DNA of 64,000 bases from Lachnospiraceae bacterium (GTDB lineage: Bacteria > Bacillota > Clostridia > Lachnospirales > Lachnospiraceae). The notes under the pieces were generated by a model. That model made no database searches and was not told where the DNA came from. It worked only from the letters and a program-made list of their open reading frames with translations. The translations under genes were made by a program, and so were the position numbers. Position 1 is the first letter of the stretch. Every line of letters starts with the position of its first letter. The stretch covers positions 19,232 to 83,231 of the forward strand of contig CAADTP010000046.1 in assembly GCA_900751995.1 (NCBI GenBank), read 5' to 3'. Positions 27,159-35,078 of this stretch are shown one piece after another.

Positions 27159-28262
27159 ATGAAATCATATTTTTTTTATACAGATCAGCTGACCGTAGGC
27201 TATGATGGAAAACCGCTGATCAAAGAAATCAATATTCAGCTGAATAAAGGAGAAATCCTGACACTGATCGGTCCCAACGGTGCCGGAAAATCTACTATTT
27301 TGAAGAGTATCACAAGACAGCTTTCCCTGATCAGCGGAACGGTATATCTGGAACAGGAACAGATGAGCCGGATGACCAACAGGGAAGTGTCAAAAAAACT
27401 GGCTGTAGTACTTACCGGGCGCATGCGACCGGAGCTTATGACCTGTGAGGATGTGGTATCCACCGGACGATATCCCTATACCGGAACTCTCGGGATCCTT
27501 TCCGCAGAGGACAAGGAAAAAGTTAAAAGTGCCATGGAGATGGTTCACGCCTGGGATCTGAAGGACCGGGATTTTACAGCTATCAGTGACGGACAGAGAC
27601 AGCGTATCCTTCTGGCACGCGCCATCTGCCAGGAACCGGAGATCATTATCCTGGATGAACCGACCTCCTTCCTGGATATCCGGCATAAGCTGGAGCTTCT
27701 TGCCATTTTGAAGAAGATGGTATTGGAAAAACAGATGACGGTGATCATGTCCCTTCACGAGCTGGATCTTGCCCAGAAGATTTCTGACCAGGTGATCTGT
27801 GTTCATGGAGATCACATTGAGAAATATGGTGCACCGGAGGAAATCTTTACTTCCGATTATATTCGGAAGCTTTATGGCATCACCCGTGGAAGCTATAATG
27901 CAGAATTCGGCTGCGTGGAAATGGAACCTCCGGCCGGAAAACCGGAGGTGTTTGTGATCGGAGGAAATGGAAGTGGGATTCCGGTATATCGGAAGCTGCA
28001 GCGACAGGGGATTCCTTTTGTGACCGGAGTTCTCCATACCAATGATGCAGATTATCAGGTGGCAAAAGAACTGGCTGCAAAAGTGATCACGGAGAAGCCT
28101 TTTGAATGCATTTCGGAGTCTGCCTTTGAAGAAGCACTGGAGTTCATGGGAAAATGTGAAAAAGTGTACTGTCCGCTGAAGGATTTTGGTATCATGAATG
28201 AAAAAAACCGGGAATTGTTGAAAAAAGCAAAAGAAACCGGAAAATTAAACCAGATCAGATAA
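27159..28262 (+). CDS. BtuD/FepC-type ABC transporter ATP-binding protein with C-terminal extension
   Basis: A 367-residue ATPase. Walker A (GPNGAGKST), signature (ISDGQRQRILLARAI, where ISDGQ replaces the usual LSGGQ), Walker B (IIILDEPTSFLDI) and the H-loop (SLHELDLAQ) are present. After about residue 250 there is an extra domain of roughly 100 residues with FVIGGNGSGIPVYRKL and VYCPLKDFGIMNEKN, which looks like a nucleotide-binding or regulatory module not needed for transport. It closes the cobalamin-riboswitch operon and is followed by a strong terminator. Confidence 0.92.
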   Translation: MKSYFFYTDQLTVGYDGKPLIKEINIQLNKGEILTLIGPNGAGKSTILKSITRQLSLISGTVYLEQEQMSRMTNREVSKKLAVVLTGRMRPELMTCEDVVSTGRYPYTGTLGILSAEDKEKVKSAMEMVHAWDLKDRDFTAISDGQRQRILLARAICQEPEIIILDEPTSFLDIRHKLELLAILKKMVLEKQMTVIMSLHELDLAQKISDQVICVHGDHIEKYGAPEEIFTSDYIRKLYGITRGSYNAEFGCVEMEPPAGKPEVFVIGGNGSGIPVYRKLQRQGIPFVTGVLHTNDADYQVAKELAAKVITEKPFECISESAFEEALEFMGKCEKVYCPLKDFGIMNEKNRELLKKAKETGKLNQIR

Positions 28263-28289
28263 GTTCTCTGGGAAAATGAGAAAAGCAAT

Positions 28290-28335
28290 AAAACGCTGTC
28301 AGAAATGAGTGATATAATTTCCGGCAGCGTTTTTT
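28290..28335 (+). terminator. Intrinsic terminator of the corrinoid uptake operon
   Basis: AAAACGCTGTC (28290-28300) pairs with GGCAGCGTTTT (28323-28333), followed by T residues. Confidence 0.8.
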
Positions 28336-28422
28336 ATATAATATAAATTACAAATATTTCAGCAGCTGTGTTATAATGTGACAAGAACGACAGATCGTGA
28401 AGCGCTCGCATTCGTGGAGATG

Positions 28423-28452
28423 TAAGTAACGAAGAGGAATGTCCGCTTTACA
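28423..28452. repeat. Partial dispersed repeat, weak copy
   Basis: TAAGTAACGAAGAGGAATGTCCGCTTTAC resembles the 3' half of the dispersed repeat (core GCGGAT...ATCCGCTTTAC), with changes in the left arm. Listed with low confidence. Confidence 0.3.
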
Positions 28453-28507
28453 CCGCAAAAGTTAAGTAGATACAATCGATCCGAAAAAATATATGGAGGG
28501 AAGATCA

Positions 28508-30211
28508 ATGAAAAAAAGAAACATGATCGCAGCTCTGCTCTGCAGTGCATGCCTTGTGGCAGGAAGTGTAAATCCCGTATTTGCAGATGCATCGAAGGTA
28601 GTAACACTTGGAGCAGATCTTACGGATGCTCAGAAGCAGACAATGATGAAATATTTTAATGTAAGTTCCGATCAGGTGCAGGTGATGACCATTACAAATG
28701 AGGATGAGCATAAACACCTGGATAATATCGCACCACAGTCCCAGATCGGTTCCAGAACTTTGAGCTGTGCCTATGTGAAGCCTACACAGTCCGGCGGGAT
28801 TAAGGTCCGCACAGCAAATCTGAACTGGGTGACAGGTAATATGATCGCAACGACACTTTCCACATCCGGTGTGAAGAACTGTGAAGTAGTTGCTGCCTGC
28901 CCGATGGAAGTATCCGGAACAGGCGCACTTACCGGCATCCAGATGGCATATGAGAAGGCCAGTGGAGAGAAGCTGGATGAGACCAAGACGAAGCTTGCCA
29001 ACCAGGAGATCGTAACCACCGGTGAGCTTGCAGATAAGGTTGGTAAAAATGAGGCGACAACAGTTGTAAACCAGTCCAAGATGGATGTGATCCAGAACGG
29101 AGTACAGAATGCAGATGAGATTCAGAATATTGTAATCAATGTGGCTGAGCAGAACAATATTTCCGTAAGCCAGGACGATATTGACAGGATCGTGTCTCTT
29201 CTGAAGCAGATCTCACAGCAGGATTACAATTATGATGATGTGAAGGAAACACTGGAGCAGGTAGATGCCAATACCACAGGCCAGACCTCTTCCTCTGATG
29301 ATACGTTGGATGGCGAGAGCAGTGATGAAACCGTAGATGTGGATGCAGATTCTTCTGATGATATCGTCAACAATGTAAATGACAGCATTCTTGGTGACGA
29401 TGTGATCCAGAGCTCCACAGAGGATCCGGGTCTTGAGGAAGAAACAGGAGCAGATTCTCAGGATACAAGCAATGAGACCGGAATCCCGGATGCTACCGAC
29501 GACGGAACCTATAGCAATGAGGAAAGCTCGGACGAAAGCAGTACAGATGAAAGTGCATCCGACGAGAGCAGTACAGACGAAAGTGCATCTGACGAGAACA
29601 GCACAGAGGATAGTGCATCTGACGAGAGCAGCACAGATGAAAGCACTTCTGACGAGGCTGCATCCGATGAGACCGGAATCCCGGAGGCAACAGAAGATAC
29701 AGAATCTTCAGAAAGTACAGAGGGCTCAGACCAGGCAGACAGTGCAGAAAACGATACTTCCGTGCTCAGCGAAGAAGCAAAGAACAATTATGACAAATTT
29801 GTCCTCTTTGTAAAAGGCGAGTATGAGGGAGATGCAGATTCCCTTCTCGCTGCAACGGAGGATACAGAGGCAGTGGCAACGGTAACACTGGATGAGCAGA
29901 CAGCGAAGAGTGTGGCAGAAACTGTTGAGAAGGATTATTATGATATCCTGAAGGATGGTACAGAATCCTATGAGGCAGATGGTACAGAAAAATATCAGAG
30001 TACAGAGCTGAATATGATGGATCAGAAGCTGAAGAAGCTGTTCAGTATTGACAGTTCCCAGGAGGACACAGAGGCCACAGACGTGACAGCAGCTATTCTT
30101 GCAGATGTTCCCCAGGAAGATAAGCAGACACTTTATAAAGAAACCATGAAATATCTGGCAGGTCTTTACGGCGAGAACACGGACTCTTCTGAGGAATCCG
30201 CAGCAGAATAA
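28508..30211 (+). CDS. Exported DUF1002 protein with long Ser/Asp/Glu-rich insert
   Basis: A 567-residue exported protein. It has a signal peptide (LLCSACLVAGSVNPVFA), then the DUF1002 domain (VTLGADLTDAQKQTMMKYF, SCAYVKPTQSGGIKV, ACPMEVSGTGALTGIQMAYE). Between about residues 255 and 415 lies a highly acidic insert with repeats of the ESSTDESASD type, and a shorter conserved domain ends the protein. The function of DUF1002 is unknown. I chose the ATG at 28508 (MKKRNM) because GGAGGG lies seven bases upstream. It has its own leader and a strong terminator, so it is probably monocistronic. Confidence 0.88.
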   Translation: MKKRNMIAALLCSACLVAGSVNPVFADASKVVTLGADLTDAQKQTMMKYFNVSSDQVQVMTITNEDEHKHLDNIAPQSQIGSRTLSCAYVKPTQSGGIKVRTANLNWVTGNMIATTLSTSGVKNCEVVAACPMEVSGTGALTGIQMAYEKASGEKLDETKTKLANQEIVTTGELADKVGKNEATTVVNQSKMDVIQNGVQNADEIQNIVINVAEQNNISVSQDDIDRIVSLLKQISQQDYNYDDVKETLEQVDANTTGQTSSSDDTLDGESSDETVDVDADSSDDIVNNVNDSILGDDVIQSSTEDPGLEEETGADSQDTSNETGIPDATDDGTYSNEESSDESSTDESASDESSTDESASDENSTEDSASDESSTDESTSDEAASDETGIPEATEDTESSESTEGSDQADSAENDTSVLSEEAKNNYDKFVLFVKGEYEGDADSLLAATEDTEAVATVTLDEQTAKSVAETVEKDYYDILKDGTESYEADGTEKYQSTELNMMDQKLKKLFSIDSSQEDTEATDVTAAILADVPQEDKQTLYKETMKYLAGLYGENTDSSEESAAE

Positions 30212-30232
30212 AAGATTTACAGAAAAAGAGAT

Positions 30233-30278
30233 AAAAAATACCGCAGCAGAGAAAACAACCTCTGCTGCGGTATTTTTT
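30233..30278 (+). terminator. Strong intrinsic terminator after the DUF1002 gene
   Basis: AAAAAATACCGCAGCAGAG and its full complement (to 30278) form a long perfect stem with an eight-base loop and a terminal T run. It works on both strands in principle. Confidence 0.92.
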
Positions 30279-30443
30279 GTCGTGCCGGAAAGATATCATG
30301 AAAATTTTGTGATTTACGACAAGGATTTGTGTAAGCACTGGAAAAATGGATTTTTCTGTGATAAAATTGACCGTAAATCGGTTTTGTGGACTCATACATC
30401 GCAAACCGTGATAGGGAAACGAGAAAGGGAAAAGGTAGAATTT

Positions 30444-31646
30444 ATGAGCCTGGCAGTAGTAACATTAAAAAAAGGCGAAGGCAGATTCCTGAAATCAGGA
30501 GGCCTCTGGGTATATGACAATGAGATCGCAAGCATCATGGGAAGCTTTGTGAACGGAGATATCGTTCTGGTCCGGGACTTTGACGGATATCCAATGGGAA
30601 GAGGATTTATCAACACCAATTCCAAGATCACAGTCCGTATGCTTACCAGAGATGAGCGTACAGAGATCAGTCCGGAATTTTTGAAACAACGTGTCCGCGA
30701 CGCATGGGAGTATCGTAAGAAGGTAGTAGATACCGGAAGCTGCCGTGTGATCTTCGGAGAAGCAGACTTTCTTCCGGGTCTTGTTGTGGATAAGTTTTCA
30801 GATGTGCTTGTTGTACAGTCTCTTGCACTGGGAATCGACCGTCTTAAAGAAACGATCCTAGATGCACTGAAGGAAGTCCTTGCTGAGGATGGGATCCGGA
30901 TCCGTGGAGTCTATGAGCGAAGTGATGCAAAGGTACGCCGCCAGGAAGGAATGGAACTTACCAAGGGATTTATCGGAGAAGAATTTCCGACACTTGTTCA
31001 GATTGAAGAGAACGGTGTGAAATATGAAGTAGATATCAGGGACGGGCAGAAGACCGGATTTTTCCTGGATCAGAAATATAACCGTCTTGCTATCCAGAAG
31101 CTCTGCAAGGGGGCGAAGGTTCTGGACTGCTTTACACATACCGGCTCTTTTGCCCTGAATGCGGGAATTGCAGGGGCACAGAGTGTTCTCGGTGTGGATG
31201 CGTCGGAAACTGCAGTCCTGCAGGCAAGACGAAACGCCAGTCTGAACGGCCTGGACGGAACAGTGAAATTCCTCTGTGAGGATGTTTTTGAACTTCTTCC
31301 CGAGCTTGAGGAGAAGGGAGAGAAATTTGATGTTGTGGTACTGGATCCTCCGGCATTTACGAAATCCAGAAGCTCTGTAAAAAATGCCATCAAGGGATAC
31401 CGTGAGATCAATCTCCGTGCAATGCGTCTTGTAAAGGACGGCGGATTTCTTGCAACCTGTTCCTGCTCTCATTTTATGACGTATGAGCTGTTTACACAGA
31501 CCATCGGTCAGGCAGCGAAGAATGTCCATAAGAGACTGCGCCAGGTAGAGTACCGTACACAGGCACCGGATCATCCGATCCTCTGGTCAGCAGATGAGTC
31601 CTATTATCTGAAATTCTACATTTTCCAGGTATGCAATGACCGTTAG
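30444..31646 (+). CDS. Class I SAM-dependent rRNA methyltransferase, RlmI-like
   Basis: A 400-residue enzyme that would methylate C5 of cytosine in 23S rRNA. An N-terminal PUA domain (VTLKKGEGRFLKSGGLWVYDNEI) is followed by the SAM domain with motif I-like VLDCFTHTGSFALNAGI, DGQKTGFFLDQKYNR and the catalytic-region motif VVLDPPAFTKSR, then TCSCSHFM. This is the RlmI/YccW layout. I chose the ATG at 30444 because it starts the PUA homology. The upstream 54 codons of open frame overlap the terminator region and have no family similarity. Confidence 0.92.
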   Translation: MSLAVVTLKKGEGRFLKSGGLWVYDNEIASIMGSFVNGDIVLVRDFDGYPMGRGFINTNSKITVRMLTRDERTEISPEFLKQRVRDAWEYRKKVVDTGSCRVIFGEADFLPGLVVDKFSDVLVVQSLALGIDRLKETILDALKEVLAEDGIRIRGVYERSDAKVRRQEGMELTKGFIGEEFPTLVQIEENGVKYEVDIRDGQKTGFFLDQKYNRLAIQKLCKGAKVLDCFTHTGSFALNAGIAGAQSVLGVDASETAVLQARRNASLNGLDGTVKFLCEDVFELLPELEEKGEKFDVVVLDPPAFTKSRSSVKNAIKGYREINLRAMRLVKDGGFLATCSCSHFMTYELFTQTIGQAAKNVHKRLRQVEYRTQAPDHPILWSADESYYLKFYIFQVCNDR

Positions 31647-31720
31647 GAACTGCCATCCGGATTTTTTTACGGAAATTTTTGGGCAGTGCCGTCTGGCAGT
31701 GAAAAGGAGATGCAGATCAT

Positions 31721-32134
31721 ATGAGAGACAAATTCAATAAATTTATGCAGGGACGTTATGGAGTGGATGATCTTTCCAGGTTCACCATGGGAGTCGCACT
31801 GGTTCTGATCATTCTGGCAATGTTTGCTAATATATTCAGCAGAACTGTCGGCAGCACCCTTGACATTCTCGGGGTCGCAGCAATCGTATATGCATATATA
31901 CGTATTTTTTCCAGAAATATCCAGCAGCGTTATGCCGAAAATCAGAAATTCCTTCAGATGACGTCAAAGTTCCGTTTTCGCTTTAATAAAGAAAAGGATC
32001 TGATGAAGCAGAGAAAGACCCATCACATCTACAGCTGTCCGGGCTGCGGACAGAAGATACGTATTCCAAAGGGAAAGGGCAAGATCGAGATCGAATGTCC
32101 GAAATGCCACACAAAATTCGTAAAAAGGAGCTGA
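31721..32134 (+). CDS. Small membrane protein with C-terminal zinc ribbon
   Basis: A 137-residue protein with two adjacent membrane helices (residues about 20-60), a basic region and a C-terminal CPGCGQKIRIPKGKGKIEIECPKCHTKF zinc ribbon, given here as two Cys pairs about 22 residues apart. No specific function is known to me. It is followed one base later by the DUF5685 gene and then a J-domain gene, so the three probably form an operon with related roles. Confidence 0.75.
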   Translation: MRDKFNKFMQGRYGVDDLSRFTMGVALVLIILAMFANIFSRTVGSTLDILGVAAIVYAYIRIFSRNIQQRYAENQKFLQMTSKFRFRFNKEKDLMKQRKTHHIYSCPGCGQKIRIPKGKGKIEIECPKCHTKFVKRS

Positions 32135-32135
32135 C

Positions 32136-32984
32136 ATGTTCGGATATGTGACCGTTAATAAACCGGAAATAAAATTCAAGGATTTTGATGTGTACCGTTC
32201 TTTTTACTGCGGTCTTTGCAGAGAATTGCGGGAGAGATACGGGATACCGGGACAGATCTCACTGACTTATGATATGACATTTGTGGTCCTTCTTTTAAGC
32301 GCTCTTTATGAACCGCCAACGAAGAAGGGAACCTCCAGGTGTGTGGTCCATCCGCTGAAGCCCCAGCCGGTGCGCAAAAATACAGTAACTGAGTACTGTG
32401 CGGATATGAATGTGATCCTTACCTATTACAAATGTATGGATGACTGGCAGGATGAACACAAACCACTGCGCTATGCATATGCAGGAATTCTGAAGAATTG
32501 CGGAAATATGCATATGTCCGCTTATCCGGAGAAGATCCAAAGGATCCGAAACGCACTAGAGGAGCTTTCTTCCCTGGAAAAACAGGGGGAAACCGATGTG
32601 GACCGTGTAGCCGGATGTTCCGGACGTATCATGGAAGAGATTCTGGCCTTCCGTAAGGATGTCTGGGAATCGTCCCTGCGCCGTCTGGGATTTTATCTCG
32701 GAAAATTTATCTACATCCTGGATGCTTATGACGATGTGGAAAAAGATGCAGAAAACGGAAATTACAATCCTTTCCTTGAAAAATATAAGATAGAAGGGTT
32801 CGAGGAAGAGGTACGTCGGCTTCTTATGATGATGCTTGCAGAATGCTGCAGAGAATTTGAAAAGCTGCCGATCCTCCGATACGGAGATATCCTTCGAAAT
32901 ATTTTATATTCCGGCGTCTGGTGCCGCTTTGCGGCGATCGGACAGAAGCGCAGGGAAGAACGGGAGAAAGAGAAAAAATGTTAG
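32136..32984 (+). CDS. DUF5685 family protein
   Basis: A 282-residue protein. The opening FGYVTVNKPEIKFKDFDVYRSFYCGLCRELRERYG, and motifs MTFVVLLLSALYEP, GKFIYILDAYDDVEKD and NILYSGVW, match the DUF5685 family of Clostridia. The Cys pair in YCGLC, and Asp-rich DAYDD, hint at a metal site, but function is unknown. It sits between a zinc-ribbon membrane protein and a J-domain protein and overlaps the latter by seven bases. Confidence 0.8.
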   Translation: MFGYVTVNKPEIKFKDFDVYRSFYCGLCRELRERYGIPGQISLTYDMTFVVLLLSALYEPPTKKGTSRCVVHPLKPQPVRKNTVTEYCADMNVILTYYKCMDDWQDEHKPLRYAYAGILKNCGNMHMSAYPEKIQRIRNALEELSSLEKQGETDVDRVAGCSGRIMEEILAFRKDVWESSLRRLGFYLGKFIYILDAYDDVEKDAENGNYNPFLEKYKIEGFEEEVRRLLMMMLAECCREFEKLPILRYGDILRNILYSGVWCRFAAIGQKRREEREKEKKC

Positions 32985-33625
32985 ATCCATACAGCGTGCT
33001 GGGAGTTCCCAGAAACGCATCTGATGATGAAATAAAAAAGGCATACCGGAAGCTGAGCCGAAAGTATCACCCGGATGCCAATATCAATAATCCGAATAAG
33101 GATCAGGCCGAAGAAAAATTCAAAGAAGTGCAGCAGGCTTACGAGCAGATCATGAAAGAGCGTGAGTACGGAAGTAGTTCCCAGAATGGCTATGGCGGCT
33201 ACGGAAATTACGGTGGTTTTGGAAATTACGGAAATGCCGGTTCCAGTGCCTATCAGGATGAGGAAAGTATGCGCAGAAGGGCGGCCGCCAATTATGTGCA
33301 GAGCGGTCATTTTCAGGAAGCTATGAATGTACTGGATTCTCTTGGTCAGAAAAATGGGGAATGGTATTACCTGGCTGCTATGGCAAATATGGGAATGGGA
33401 AATAATGTAACAGCTCTGGATCAGATTCGTGAAGCAGTCCGTCAGGAACCGGATAATATGCAGTACCGTATGCTGCTCCAGAGAATGGAAGGCGGTGGCG
33501 GCTGGTATCAGCAGCGGCAGGATCCCTTTGGGGGAATGCCGACTGCAGAAGGGGATATGTGTGATGCCTGCTGCAGGACCATGGCCTGTTTCATGTGCTG
33601 GCCGGGCGGCTTTTTCTGCTGCTGA
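32978..33625 (+). CDS. J-domain (DnaJ-like) protein with Cys-rich C-terminus
   Basis: A 215-residue protein. The J domain (residues 1-65) has DPYSVLGVPRNASDDEIKKAYRKLSRKYHPD with the HPD motif that stimulates DnaK ATPase. A Gly/Tyr/Asn-rich linker (GYGGYGNYGG) follows, then a TPR-like region (AANYVQSGHFQEAMNVLDSL), and the end has CDACCRTMACFMCWPGGFFCC, rich in cysteines. It lacks the DnaJ zinc-finger and substrate domains, so it is a specialised co-chaperone. The ATG at 32978 starts the J domain and overlaps the DUF5685 stop. Confidence 0.85.
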   Translation: MLDPYSVLGVPRNASDDEIKKAYRKLSRKYHPDANINNPNKDQAEEKFKEVQQAYEQIMKEREYGSSSQNGYGGYGNYGGFGNYGNAGSSAYQDEESMRRRAAANYVQSGHFQEAMNVLDSLGQKNGEWYYLAAMANMGMGNNVTALDQIREAVRQEPDNMQYRMLLQRMEGGGGWYQQRQDPFGGMPTAEGDMCDACCRTMACFMCWPGGFFCC

Positions 33626-33705
33626 TGCAGGAACAAAGCGGTCATCGATATCCCGGAATTGAGAATCGGAATATCCTGAGGCAGCATATCCATATGTTTG
33701 TAAGG

Positions 33706-33726
33706 CGGATCCTGCAGATCCGTTTT
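33706..33726 (+). terminator. Weak terminator-like hairpin after the J-domain gene
   Basis: CGGAT and ATCCG close a seven-base loop and are followed by TTTT. The 193-bp gap between the two genes holds nothing else I can support. Confidence 0.35.
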
Positions 33727-33818
33727 GCGATATAGATCGCAGAGGGATTTTTCTGACAGAAATTCACAATGCTGTCCGGAAAATGTCATACTGCAGAGAA
33801 AAAGAGGAGGAAATCGTT

Positions 33819-34805
33819 ATGAGTATAAGAATTGGTATTTTAGGTTACGGAAACCTGGGACGCGGCGTGGAGTGCGCCATCAAGCATAATCCGGATACAG
33901 AGCTGGTTGCAGTATTTACCAGACGTGATCCAGAGACTGTAAAGATCCTTACAGAGACCGCAAAGGTTTATTCTGTAAAAGATGCGGAGAAGCTGAAGGA
34001 TGAGATCGATGTCCTGATCATCTGTGGAGGAAGTGCTACAGATCTTCCTGTTCAGACACCGGAGTATGTAAAATATTTCAATGTTGTGGACAGCTTTGAT
34101 ACACATAAGAAAATCCCGGAGCATTTTGCAAATGTTGACAAGGCAGCAGCAGAGAGTGGACATGTAGGAATCATTTCCGTAGGCTGGGATCCAGGAATGT
34201 TTTCTCTGAACCGTATGTATGCAAATGCGATCCTTACAAATGGAAACGACTACACATTCTGGGGCAAGGGTGTCAGCCAGGGACATTCTGATGCAGTCCG
34301 CCGCATCAAAGGCGTAAAGGATGCAAAGCAGTACACTATTCCGGTAGAAGCTGCACTTGAGGCAGTAAGAAACGGAGAAAATCCGGAGCTTACCACACGC
34401 CAGAAACATACAAGAGAGTGCTTCGTAGTTGCTGAGGAAGGTGCTGATCTTGCACGCATCGAGGAAGAGATCAAGACCATGCCGAACTACTTTGACGAGT
34501 ATGATACAACGGTACATTTCATTTCCCAGGAAGAGCTGGACCGTGACCACAGCGGTATCCCGCACGGCGGTTTTGTGATCCGCAGCGGAAAAACAGGCTG
34601 GAACAATGAGAACAGCCATGTGATCGAGTACAGCCTGAAGCTGGATTCCAATCCTGAGTTCACATCTTCTGTGATCGTTGCCTATGCAAGAGCTGCATAC
34701 CGCATGAACCAGGAAGGACAGAAGGGCTGCAAGACCGTATTTGATGTTGCACCTGCATATTTAAGTGCCCTTGACGGAGCAGAGCTTCGCAAAAAATTCC
34801 TGTAA
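33819..34805 (+). CDS. ddh: meso-Diaminopimelate D-dehydrogenase
   Basis: A 328-residue NADPH enzyme that makes meso-diaminopimelate directly from tetrahydrodipicolinate and ammonia, for lysine and peptidoglycan. The N-terminal Rossmann site is IGILGYGNLGRGVECAI. Family motifs are CGGSATDLPVQTPEY, VDSFDTH, GWDPGMFSLNR, WGKGVSQGHSDAVRRI and HGGFVIRSG. The ATG at 33819 is preceded by GAGGAAATCGTT. The open frame extends 12 codons further upstream. It is complete, monocistronic and ends at a terminator. Confidence 0.95.
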   Translation: MSIRIGILGYGNLGRGVECAIKHNPDTELVAVFTRRDPETVKILTETAKVYSVKDAEKLKDEIDVLIICGGSATDLPVQTPEYVKYFNVVDSFDTHKKIPEHFANVDKAAAESGHVGIISVGWDPGMFSLNRMYANAILTNGNDYTFWGKGVSQGHSDAVRRIKGVKDAKQYTIPVEAALEAVRNGENPELTTRQKHTRECFVVAEEGADLARIEEEIKTMPNYFDEYDTTVHFISQEELDRDHSGIPHGGFVIRSGKTGWNNENSHVIEYSLKLDSNPEFTSSVIVAYARAAYRMNQEGQKGCKTVFDVAPAYLSALDGAELRKKFL

Positions 34806-34848
34806 GGATCTGTAACAGACAGGAGCAAAACTGCATAAAAGATTATAT

Positions 34849-34892
34849 CCCCGGAGCATCGGTGAATATTTCTGATGTTTCGGGGCTTTTTT
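34849..34892 (+). terminator. Intrinsic terminator after ddh
   Basis: CCCCGGAGCATC (34849-34860) pairs with GATGTTTCGGGG (34874-34885), with a small internal mismatch, followed by a T run. Confidence 0.8.
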
Positions 34893-34953
34893 CTGCATAA
34901 AATCAACATTGGTAATACCTGGATGATGATTTTTCTGAAAGAAAAGGAAAGAG

Positions 34954-34982
34954 TTGACGGACCGTAAAGAATGTTATATAAT
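34954..34982 (+). promoter_or_regulatory. Promoter of the cell-wall-binding NlpC/P60 gene
   Basis: TTGACG (34954-34959) and TATAAT (34977-34982) are separated by 17 bp. A leader of roughly 90 nt leads to the ATG at 35079. Confidence 0.75.
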
Positions 34983-35078
34983 ATGGACGTAAAATTGTAA
35001 CAAAATTGTAACGTTTACGATCAGTCGGACTTAAGAAATAGTAAATATCAATGATCTATCTATCAAAGGAAGGTATGT

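Noticed and set aside
29500..29660. Short direct repeats as a possible CRISPR array
   Set aside because: The repeats are in frame inside the DUF1002 gene and encode an acidic peptide. There are no unique spacers of constant length.
30282..30443. N-terminal extension of the rRNA methyltransferase
   Set aside because: The extra 54 codons begin next to a strong terminator, have no family similarity, and a ribosome site lies before the ATG at 30444.
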